Origin: Saprospiraceae bacterium
GTDB taxonomy: Bacteria > Bacteroidota > Bacteroidia > Chitinophagales > Saprospiraceae
DNA: 64,000 nucleotides
Assembly: GCA_016713025.1 (NCBI GenBank)
Contig: JADJPZ010000004.1
Coordinates: 1,612,001-1,676,000, forward strand
Reading direction: 5' to 3'
A model generated the notes under the pieces. That model had not been told where the DNA came from and ran no database searches. It worked only from the letters and a program-made list of their open reading frames with translations. Within the stretch, counting starts at the first letter, position 1; each line of letters opens with the position of its first letter. This document shows positions 37,198 through 45,015 of this stretch, piece after piece. The position numbers and the translations under genes were made by a program.

Positions 37198-39126
37198 GTT
37201 GTGGCAAATATCATAAATTCAAAGAACGAAAGCAAATCACAACTGAACAGCCTTATGAAGATTGCGACACGAAGTTGTGGCAAATATCATAAATTCAAAG
37301 AACGAAAGCAAATCACAACTATGCCAAGAAACATGATAATGAATTGACTGTTGTGGCAAATATCATAAATTCAAAGAACGAAAGCAAATCACAACGCATG
37401 GCAACATACTGTTTAAGAGACTGGCGTTGTGGCAAATATCATAAATTCAAAGAACGAAAGCAAATCACAACTTTTGGCTGTTAATATCCTTGCGCAAACA
37501 GTTGTGGCAAATATCATAAATTCAAAGAACGAAAGCAAATCACAACGGTGGCACATTGACCACTACACCAATATTCGTTGTGGCAAATATCATAAATTCA
37601 AAGAACGAAAGCAAATCACAACTTTACGCAAAGGTATATTTTAATCTACATAGTTGTGGCAAATATCATAAATTCAAAGAACGAAAGCAAATCACAACTG
37701 TCATTTATGGAATACACATTTGTTTCTGTTGTGGCAAATATCATAAATTCAAAGAACGAAAGCAAATCACAACTAGTATAAGTGAACTTATATGCTGTTT
37801 TAGGTTGTGGCAAATATCATAAATTCAAAGAACGAAAGCAAATCACAACGAATTATGCTGTGACCCGAAAACAGAAACAGTTGTGGCAAATATCATAAAT
37901 TCAAAGAACGAAAGCAAATCACAACCCTTCATTGACTGCCTTACCTATCTTTGTGTTGTGGCAAATATCATAAATTCAAAGAACGAAAGCAAATCACAAC
38001 AGTCAGGATACGTTACCGAACTTTTTTTGAGTTGTGGCAAATATCATAAATTCAAAGAACGAAAGCAAATCACAACTACAAGTACAAGTGTCGAAACTAG
38101 AGGAATGTTGTGGCAAATATCATAAATTCAAAGAACGAAAGCAAATCACAACCATTGATATATCGCACTGCCCAGTTTTGCCGTTGTGGCAAATATCATA
38201 AATTCAAAGAACGAAAGCAAATCACAACGAATGGGTAAGGATAAAATAGGTGGATATAGTTGTGGCAAATATCATAAATTCAAAGAACGAAAGCAAATCA
38301 CAACCTGGCATAATTAAATAAAAAAAGCCCGGCGGTTGTGGCAAATATCATAAATTCAAAGAACGAAAGCAAATCACAACACTACCTTACCTTTATATAA
38401 TATTTCACCCGTTGTGGCAAATATCATAAATTCAAAGAACGAAAGCAAATCACAACGGTGCATTGAAGTTGGTGTATAATGCAATAGTTGTGGCAAATAT
38501 CATAAATTCAAAGAACGAAAGCAAATCACAACTGACACTGACAAGCCAAGGTCACAAAGGTGGTTGTGGCAAATATCATAAATTCAAAGAACGAAAGCAA
38601 ATCACAACAGTACTATGACCTGGATGATGACGATCTCAGTTGTGGCAAATATCATAAATTCAAAGAACGAAAGCAAATCACAACGGTGCATTGAAGTTGG
38701 TGTATAATGCAATAGTTGTGGCAAATATCATAATTTCAAAGAACGAAAGCAAATCACAACCGATTATAGGTATTTAAAAACAAACATAAGTTGTGGCAAA
38801 TATCATAAATTCAAAGAACGAAAGCAAATCACAACCCTGATGCCTTAGAGAATTTAGTACATGGAGTTGTGGCAAATATCATAAATTCAAAGAACGAAAG
38901 CAAATCACAACTCGCTAACGTCTAACCACTCTGTCATCGTTGTTGTGGCAAATATCATAAATTCAAAGAACGAAAGCAAATCACAACACTTCCGACTTAC
39001 TTAAACCCTAAATTAAGTTGTGGCAAATATCATAAATTCAAAGAACGAAAGCAAATCACAACAATGTAGATGTCGACGATACAACAAATTCAGTTGTGGC
39101 AAATATCATAAATTCAAAGAACGAAA
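37198..39126 (-). CRISPR. Type II-C CRISPR array
   Basis: Twenty-five full 46-bp repeats run from 37198 to 39062, then a truncated 26th (39093-39126). As transcribed leftward, a repeat starts GTTGTGATTTGCTTTCG and ends ATGATATTTGCCACAAC. There are 25 spacers of 29-30 bp. Repeat 21 (38715-38760) has one substitution; the others look identical. Spacers at 38457-38486 and 38685-38714 are identical. Transcription on the minus strand is inferred from the anti-repeats. In that direction each repeat carries TTTG, 20 bp, then GATATTTG, close to a Bacteroidota promoter. Confidence 0.97.
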
Positions 39127-39338
39127 ATGACCAAACGGTTTTCTTTGCAAAGCTAAAGAAAAAAATTGACGAGCAAGTCAATTTAGTGCGGGAACCCGAA
39201 GCACACCTTCGGGATGGGCGGCTTTACAACCGCTGCACGGTGGATCCTGTATTTGCCGATCAAGGTTTTGATCGGTTCCTTCATTATGAAGCAAATTCGT
39301 TTGCTTCATTTTTTCTTCCAGAAAAACCATTCAGTCAT
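39127..39338. repeat. Palindrome-rich 212-bp cassette, copy 1 (inside the CRISPR array end)
   Basis: It follows directly after the truncated repeat 26. The ends are imperfect inverted repeats: ATGACCAAACGGTTTT and the complement of ATGACTGAATGGTTTTT. Inside are short perfect stems: CTTTGCAAAG, TTGAC/GTCAA, CCCGAAG/CTTCGGG, CCGATCAA/TTGATCGG and TGAAGCAAA/TTTGCTTCA. A near-identical copy is at 39492-39703. A reading frame runs through it but its stems dominate the sequence. It is MITE-like; the alternative is a rearranged non-coding segment. Confidence 0.6.
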
Positions 39339-39339
39339 A

Positions 39340-39491
39340 TGGCAAATATCATAAATTCAAAGAACGAAAGCAAATCACAACCTGAATTTAAGACACTTTA
39401 CAATACTAGTAGTTGTGGCAAATATCATAAATTATTCGCATTATCTCCATCTTTGGCGCTCATGAATGCTATAGCATTTCAAAGAACGAAA
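39340..39491 (-). CRISPR. Detached terminal CRISPR repeats with one spacer
   Basis: The repeat at 39340-39381 lacks its first 4 bases (+ strand). A normal 30-bp spacer follows (39382-39411). The next repeat begins at 39412 but is split after 22 bp by a 46-bp insert (39434-39479) and resumes for 12 bp (39480-39491) before running into the second 212-bp cassette. This is the presumed leader-proximal end of the array. Confidence 0.7.
39434..39479. repeat. 46-bp insert splitting a CRISPR repeat, copy 1
   Basis: The insert sits between the two halves of a CRISPR repeat, after AAATT and before CAAAG. It ends with the perfect palindrome AATGCTATAGCATT. A copy differing by one base lies at 39723-39768 in the same repeat context. 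Confidence 0.6.
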
Positions 39492-39703
39492 ATGACCAAA
39501 CGGTTTTCTTTGCAAAGCTAATGAAAAAAATTGACGAGCAAGTCAATTTAGTGCGGGAACCCGAAGCACACCTTCGGGATGGGCGGCTTTACAACTGCTG
39601 CGTGGTGGATCCTGTATTTGCCGATCAAGGTTTTGATCGGTTCCTTCATTATGAAGCAAAATCGTTTGCTTCATTTTTTCTTCCAGAAAAACCATTCAGT
39701 CAT
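39492..39703. repeat. Palindrome-rich 212-bp cassette, copy 2
   Basis: Same length and ends as 39127-39338, with only a handful of substitutions (for example GCAAATTCG becomes GCAAAATCG). It is followed by an 18-bp piece of CRISPR repeat (39705-39722), the second 46-bp insert (39723-39768), a 12-bp repeat piece (39769-39780) and a 56-bp partial third cassette (39781-39836). The 39434-39722 block is thus part of a 289-bp tandem duplication. Confidence 0.6.
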
Positions 39704-39722
39704 ATGGCAAATATCATAAATT

Positions 39723-39836
39723 ATTCGCATTATCTCCATCTCTGGCGCTCATGAATGCTATAGCATTTCAAAGAACGAAAATGACCAAACGGTTTTCTTT
39801 GCAAAGCTAATGAAAAAAATTGACGAGCAAGTCAAT
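39723..39836. repeat. 46-bp insert copy 2 plus truncated third cassette
   Basis: The 46-bp insert (39723-39768), CAAAGAACGAAA, and the first 56 bp of the 212-bp cassette repeat the layout of 39434-39547. After 39836 the sequence diverges into a stretch that has short open frames (a MKKIDEQVNALGKKHG start and a later IEKQKGLLIKADNFLNQL end in another frame), perhaps a broken gene. No function is recognised there. Confidence 0.5.
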
Positions 39837-40102
39837 GCCCTTGGCAAGAAACATGGGATGCCCTGTTTTGGAGATTTATGCATGTACATCGGGATTTCTT
39901 TCTACAAAATCCACGTTTAGGTATGTTGGTCCGAAGTTTTGACAAAATGCTTATAGAAAAACAAAAAGGACTATTAATCAAGGCAGACAATTTTTTAAAT
40001 CAGCTGTAAAATATAAAATGACCCACAAATGAAATTAAATGTGGACTTAATTGTTATGAGTAATAAGATCAACACATTTTTCAGTCCAAAAATATTGATG
40101 CA

Positions 40103-41524
40103 ATGAACATATTACTTACAGGAGTAACAGGATACATCGGTCAGCGTCTTTTGCCGGTTTTACTGGATCAGGGCCATCATGTGGTTTGTTGCGTGAGAGA
40201 TGCCCGAAGATTTAATTACCACAATTACAACAAAAATGATATCACCGTCATAGAAGTTGATTTTTTGAATCCCGAAACGCTAAAAGCTATTCCGGAAAAT
40301 ATCTCCGTGGCATATTATCTCATTCATTCCATGTCCACATTATCAGGTGATTTCGAAAACATGGAAGAGCAATGTGCCCAAAATTTTAAAGATATACTAG
40401 ATCAAACACAAATAAAACAAGTTATTTACCTCAGTGGCATTGTCAATGAGGTAGAGCTATCGCGCCACTTAACATCGAGAAAAAATGTGGAAGATATCCT
40501 GTCAGATGCAGCTTTTGCTTTAACTACCTTACGTGCAGGCATCATCGTGGGTTCGGGCAGTGCATCTTTTGAGATCATCCGTGATTTGGTAGAAAAATTG
40601 CCTGCCATGATCACCCCAAAATGGCTCAAAACGAGATGTCAACCCATAGGAATACGGAATGTCATTCAGTTTTTGGATGGTGTCAAAGACAAGGCAGAAA
40701 CCTATGGACAGACCTATGATATCGGTGGTCCAGATATCCTTACTTACAAGGAAATGTTACTCAGATTTGCCAAAATCAGGAATCTGAAACGATACATCTG
40801 GGTGGTACCTGTGATGACACCCAGAATATCATCATATTGGTTGTATTTTGTCACTTCCACTTCTTATGCTCTGGCCAAAAACCTTGTCAATAGTATGAAA
40901 GTTGAAGTCGTCTGTAAACCCAACAATCTGGCAGAATTGCTGGGTATAACGCTTTTGGATTATGAAACTTCCATTCAACTCGCCTTCGATAGGATAGAAC
41001 AAAATCAAGTCATCTCCAGCTGGAAAGACGCGCTGACAAGCGAAACACTCCATAAAGGTATATCGCAGTACATCGAAGTCCCTACTAATGGTTGTTTTAC
41101 AGATGTACACACAAGAAAAGTAGATAACGTATCCAAAACCCTGGAAAATATTTGGTCCATAGGCGGACAGAATGGTTGGTATGGCAATATCCTATGGGAA
41201 CTCCGTGGATTTATAGACCAGCTTTTTGGTGGTGTAGGTATGCGCAGAGGTCGCAAGAGTCCTACCGAAATTTATTCAGGAGACACACTGGATTTTTGGC
41301 GCGTACTTTTGGCAGATATGGAAGAAAAAAGGCTTCTGTTGTATGCAGAAATGAAACTACCCGGCGAAGCATGGTTAGAATTCAAAATTGATAAAAAAAA
41401 CACCTTAACACAAACAGCTACTTTCAGGCCTTTGGGAGTTTTGGGCAGGCTTTATTGGTATGCAGTGCTTCCATTCCATGGAATTATTTTCAAAGGTATG
41501 ATCACAAAAATGGCGAAGGCATAA
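40103..41524 (+). CDS. SDR-family NAD(P)-binding protein with C-terminal DUF2867-type domain
   Basis: The 473-aa protein starts with a Rossmann motif ILLTGVTGYIGQRLLPVLL (GxTGYIG, about residues 4-13). YYLIHSM and YLSGIVNE follow in the atypical-SDR order. The C-terminal part (about 320-473) includes GGQNGWYGNILWELRGFID and WLEFKID, matching the DUF2867 extension seen in this group. The substrate is unknown; related proteins are annotated as NADH-binding reductases or epimerases. It stands between the array end and pdxH. Confidence 0.82.
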   Translation: MNILLTGVTGYIGQRLLPVLLDQGHHVVCCVRDARRFNYHNYNKNDITVIEVDFLNPETLKAIPENISVAYYLIHSMSTLSGDFENMEEQCAQNFKDILDQTQIKQVIYLSGIVNEVELSRHLTSRKNVEDILSDAAFALTTLRAGIIVGSGSASFEIIRDLVEKLPAMITPKWLKTRCQPIGIRNVIQFLDGVKDKAETYGQTYDIGGPDILTYKEMLLRFAKIRNLKRYIWVVPVMTPRISSYWLYFVTSTSYALAKNLVNSMKVEVVCKPNNLAELLGITLLDYETSIQLAFDRIEQNQVISSWKDALTSETLHKGISQYIEVPTNGCFTDVHTRKVDNVSKTLENIWSIGGQNGWYGNILWELRGFIDQLFGGVGMRRGRKSPTEIYSGDTLDFWRVLLADMEEKRLLLYAEMKLPGEAWLEFKIDKKNTLTQTATFRPLGVLGRLYWYAVLPFHGIIFKGMITKMAKA

Positions 41525-41648
41525 ATGGCTTCTAATGGAATTTCGGAAATGGATTATGCAGAAATCTTTTAACCATACTAAAACGTAGTCATCAGCTATA
41601 ACTTTCGATTGCCAAATCTCCATTATCGTGTCTATAACTGCAAAGCAT

Positions 41649-42284
41649 TTACGGAGCTAATCTCTTGATATCCCAATGATCTTGTTGCCTTTCATAAAGG
41701 AACCTGTCGTGCAGCCTGTCTTCCCCACCCTGCCAAAACTCAATCCGTTGTGGTATAATCCTGTAGCCGCCCCAGAAATCAGGAAGTGGAATTTTTCCGT
41801 CTTTAAATTTATTTTTGATTTCTTCAAGTTTGGAGAGTAAAATGGATTTGGATGAAATGATACTGCTTTGATTGGATACCCATGCACCGAGTTGACTTCC
41901 GACCGGCCTTGAAGCAAAGTATTTCAGAGATTCAGTTTTCGATATCTTTTCAGCCCTTCCTTCTATGATGATCTGCCTTTCAAGAGGCAACCATAAAAAC
42001 ATACACGAAACGTTTTGATTTGATTGTAGTTGGTTAGCTTTTCTGCTGCTGTAGTTTGTAAAAAATACAAATCCTGATTTGTCATAGTACTTACACAATA
42101 CAGTCCTCAGGCTTGGAACTCCCTCAGGACTGACGGTCGCCAGAGCCATTGCATTCGGATCGAGGGCTATTTCATCCAGTGCGTCTTTGAACCAGTCATC
42201 AAACTGTTCAAATGGATCCGGTTTCAGGTCGTTCAGTTCTAATTTTTGCTTTTTGAATTCCCTTCTGATATGATGTATATCCAT
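41649..42284 (-). CDS. pdxH: Pyridoxamine/pyridoxine 5'-phosphate oxidase
   Basis: The 211-aa flavoprotein has the PdxH sequence order: MDIHHIRREF, DPFEQFDDWFKDA, PNAMALATVSPEGVPSLRTVLCK, SRKANQLQSN, FASRPVGSQLGAWVSNQS and the C-terminal DRLHDRFLYERQ...W..KRLAP. It uses FMN and oxygen to make pyridoxal 5'-phosphate, completing the B6 pathway in which PdxJ (24641-25354) acts earlier. Confidence 0.96.
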   Translation of the reverse strand: MDIHHIRREFKKQKLELNDLKPDPFEQFDDWFKDALDEIALDPNAMALATVSPEGVPSLRTVLCKYYDKSGFVFFTNYSSRKANQLQSNQNVSCMFLWLPLERQIIIEGRAEKISKTESLKYFASRPVGSQLGAWVSNQSSIISSKSILLSKLEEIKNKFKDGKIPLPDFWGGYRIIPQRIEFWQGGEDRLHDRFLYERQQDHWDIKRLAP

Positions 42285-42426
42285 TATTTACGATTTTTGG
42301 TTGAGTAAAAGATAACGAAGCTTGGTCATATGGCTTCAAAGATGACCATTGAAAACCTCCTGCTCTAAAATTGAATACAAAAATAATAAAAATCATTAGG
42401 TATCACCCGTTTATATATACATTATG

Positions 42427-42703
42427 TGGATAACAAACTGCCAAAGTTCAAATTTTCTTTCTCACTACCCCTGCCTATGTAGTGTGGCAGGCTCATTCCT
42501 GAAGGGACGTCCCACCCAATTTTCCTAATAAAAGCGCTGCATTCCCCTTGATGGGCAGGGGTAAGAAAAGCCAAATTACCTCCCCAATAACCCTCATTCT
42601 GAAGAGCTTGTCAATCTACGCTTGAGACGACCCACCCAATTCAATCACTTTTTTATCGTTTATTAAAAATAGGACTGAAAAAGTGCAATTTATTATACAC
42701 ACA
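42427..42703 (+). repeat. Dispersed repeat, family B copy 2
   Basis: It shares the blocks listed for 25570-25702 in the same order, and has about 140 bp of extra sequence in the middle with a second GAC-CCACCCAATT block. It fills most of the pdxH-photolyase interval (42285-42825); the rest is AT-rich leader. Confidence 0.55.
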
Positions 42704-42825
42704 AATACATTCATACAAAAAATTTTCAAAGGCTTATTGTACAGTACCTAAAAATAATCCTGAAGAAAAACTCTGAACCTTTGCAGGTGTGTTGTGTTAT
42801 GGGCATCAGATTAATTAAGTAAAGT

Positions 42826-44154
42826 ATGAGTGTCTGTATTTTTTGGTTCAGAAGAGATTTAAGACTTAATGATAATGCCGGACTTTATCACGCACTGACG
42901 TCGGGATACAAAGTTGTGCCGATATTTATCTTTGATACCCACATTCTGGATCGGTTGGATGATAGAGATGATGCTCGTGTAACTTATATTTATGATGCAA
43001 TTTCTGAAATCAAGCAAAGTTTATCTTTATTCGGCAGTGATTTACACGTATTTCATGGTACACCTGAAAGTGCATGGCCCGACATTGTAAAGCTCTTCAA
43101 CCCAAAAAAAATAATCTTTAATCATGATTATGAGTCTTATGCTCAACATAGGGACACTTTGCTAACAAACTCCTTGAAATCTGAGGGCATAAGTGTTGAA
43201 AGTTTTAAGGATCATGTGATTTTTGAAAAACAGGAAGTGCTCAAAGACGATGGCAAACCGTATACAGTATTTACACCATACAAGCGAAAATGGTTGTCTA
43301 AATTAGTTATTGAAGATGGAGATCCGTCAGATTCATTTTATCTGAGATCATATCCTTGTGACAAATATTACCACCAATTTGAAAAATTTGACAAGGCATC
43401 CACTATGACTTCTTTGAAAGATATGGGCTTTGAAAGGACTCAAAAAGTAATTCCACCACTTACAGTGCCTCAAACTGTCATTAGGCATTACGATGAGCGG
43501 AGAAATTTCCCGGCCATCCAAGGTACGAGCAGATTGGGTGTTCACTTCAGGTTTGGAACCATCTCTATAAGACAAAAAGCCAAAGCTGCCATTACCATTA
43601 GTCCTACATATCTAAGTGAACTTATTTGGCGGGATTTCTATAGTCAGATATTATATCATTTTCCTCATGTAGAACAGAGATCCTTCAGGCCTGAGTACGA
43701 CCGACTCGAATGGCGCAATGATCCCGATGAATACGATGCGTGGTGCCAAGGCATGACAGGGTATCCGATCGTAGATGCAGGTATGCGCGAACTATTGATG
43801 ACAGGTCATATGCATAATCGGGTCAGAATGATCACTGCGAGTTTCCTGACAAAACACTTGTTGATAGACTGGCGTTGGGGCGAGGCTTGGTTTGCAAGGC
43901 ATCTACTTGATTTTGATCTGGCATCCAACAATGGTGGCTGGCAGTGGGCAGCTGGCAGTGGCACAGATGCTGCGCCTTACTTTCGTATATTCAGCCCTGA
44001 TGCTCAGACAGATCGTTTTGACAAAGACAGAAAATATATCCGACATTGGGTTCCGGAATTTGGAACTCCTGCTTATCCAGACCCCATTGTAGATCACAAA
44101 TTAGCCCGGGAACGATGTCTGGCTACCTACAAAATGGCTTTAGAGCAAGTTTAG
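42826..44154 (+). CDS. phr: Cryptochrome/deoxyribodipyrimidine photolyase
   Basis: The 442-aa protein begins IFWFRRDLRLNDNAGLYHAL, the photolyase N-terminal domain. The FAD-binding domain contains TSRLGVHFRFGTIS (about residues 230-243), LIWRDFYSQIL, YPIVDAGMRELLMTGHMHNRVRM and DFDLASNNGGWQWAAGSGTDAAPYFRIFSP, with the conserved tryptophans of the electron-transfer chain. It repairs UV pyrimidine dimers with blue light; class I CPD photolyase is the likely type, though a cryptochrome cannot be ruled out. Confidence 0.93.
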   Translation: MSVCIFWFRRDLRLNDNAGLYHALTSGYKVVPIFIFDTHILDRLDDRDDARVTYIYDAISEIKQSLSLFGSDLHVFHGTPESAWPDIVKLFNPKKIIFNHDYESYAQHRDTLLTNSLKSEGISVESFKDHVIFEKQEVLKDDGKPYTVFTPYKRKWLSKLVIEDGDPSDSFYLRSYPCDKYYHQFEKFDKASTMTSLKDMGFERTQKVIPPLTVPQTVIRHYDERRNFPAIQGTSRLGVHFRFGTISIRQKAKAAITISPTYLSELIWRDFYSQILYHFPHVEQRSFRPEYDRLEWRNDPDEYDAWCQGMTGYPIVDAGMRELLMTGHMHNRVRMITASFLTKHLLIDWRWGEAWFARHLLDFDLASNNGGWQWAAGSGTDAAPYFRIFSPDAQTDRFDKDRKYIRHWVPEFGTPAYPDPIVDHKLARERCLATYKMALEQV

Positions 44155-44267
44155 AGTTCGTTCAAAATTCCGCGATTGTTTTTAAGCGGTATTTAAACCT
44201 AAATATACTCATTTTAAATAGGTTTGCGAAAAATCCCTTATTCAACTTACTGATTTTGATATAAGAC

Positions 44268-44345
44268 GAAGCGAAGTTTGTGCTTAAAGTGATTCATTGT
44301 CAGGACATTGTTCGTTATGAACATTTATCGTTTTAATTTTATAAT
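44268..44345 (+). repeat. Dispersed repeat, family C copy 1
   Basis: Shares CTTAAAGTGATT, TCAGGA and AACATTTATCGT in order with the minus strand of 57480-57558. The copies are diverged. This sits in the photolyase downstream interval (44155-45015), which is otherwise AT-rich up to the small-RNA units. Confidence 0.4.
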
Positions 44346-44688
44346 GAGATGTCATACTTCGTCTTTAAAATGAAAATGAAGTGGTATTTTTCCTTAAAGA
44401 AATTTATCGTACTTAAATAGTTACCAAAAATATTAATAAAAATGGAAACTTTTAAAAAATATTTCAGTGGAATCCTACCCTATTACACATAAAAAATCAC
44501 ATTTTAACAATCTACATACTGATAAATCACTGTATATGTGATAATAACATAAAATTATTTTATTACATATATATATTGCATTATTTATATTGTACTTAAA
44601 TACAATGCATTACATATAATATTAAAAAAATATATTAATTTTGTAAAAATAATTTCAATTATATATACCAATTAGTAATAATATGTTA

Positions 44689-44770
44689 TATCTTTGCATT
44701 GTGTAAGTTTTGGTTATTAAATTGTAAAATTCGTAGTTGCTCGTGAAAAGTCACGAGCACTTTTTTTTTA
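44689..44770 (+). ncRNA. Small RNA-like unit 1
   Basis: A perfect -7 box (TATCTTTG, 44689-44696) is followed by AGTTTTGGTTATTAAATTG (44706-44724) and a terminator hairpin GCTCGTGA / TCACGAGC (loop AAAG, 44739-44758) with a T9 run. The predicted transcript is about 68 nt and has no ORF. Unit 2 repeats the 19-nt element with a different terminator. Confidence 0.45.
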
Positions 44771-44879
44771 AAAAGTCCAACAGATCTTTGAAAGAGATCT
44801 TTCGAAAATATAAAATCAATTACATATAGTCATATTAAACAATGTAAAAATGTTTGGCACGGTATTTGATTTATAAAGA

Positions 44880-44946
44880 GTATATGAGTTTTGGTTATTA
44901 AATTGAGTAATGCCCGTGTTTTCGTCTTACACGGGCTTTTTTATTT
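44880..44946 (+). ncRNA. Small RNA-like unit 2
   Basis: AGTTTTGGTTATTAAATTG (44887-44905), identical to unit 1, leads to a terminator stem GCCCGTGT / ACACGGGC (44912-44936) and a T6 run. TTTG at 44852 could be a -33 element but no exact -7 box is seen. The shared 19-nt 5' element and changing terminator suggest a duplicated small RNA gene or an attenuator-like leader. Confidence 0.4.
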
Positions 44947-45015
44947 TATGCCATTTCCTTCATGCCCTATCACTGTCCTCAGTAAAAGGAAATTAAAAAA
45001 GGTATTCGTCACAAT

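Noticed and set aside
37429..38125. Open reading frames running through the CRISPR array
   Set aside because: The repeats and 30-bp spacers happen to keep frames open; the peptides are repeats of ANIINSKNESKSQ and GKYHKFKERKQ and have no gene context.
39096..39754. 141-aa and 77-aa frames over the array end
   Set aside because: They consist of CRISPR repeat pieces and the palindrome-rich cassette. The hairpins explain the sequence better than coding, although a decayed gene cannot be fully excluded after 39836.
44155..44264. 72-aa frame at the photolyase 3' end
   Set aside because: Overlaps the photolyase in another frame and ends in AT-rich intergenic DNA.
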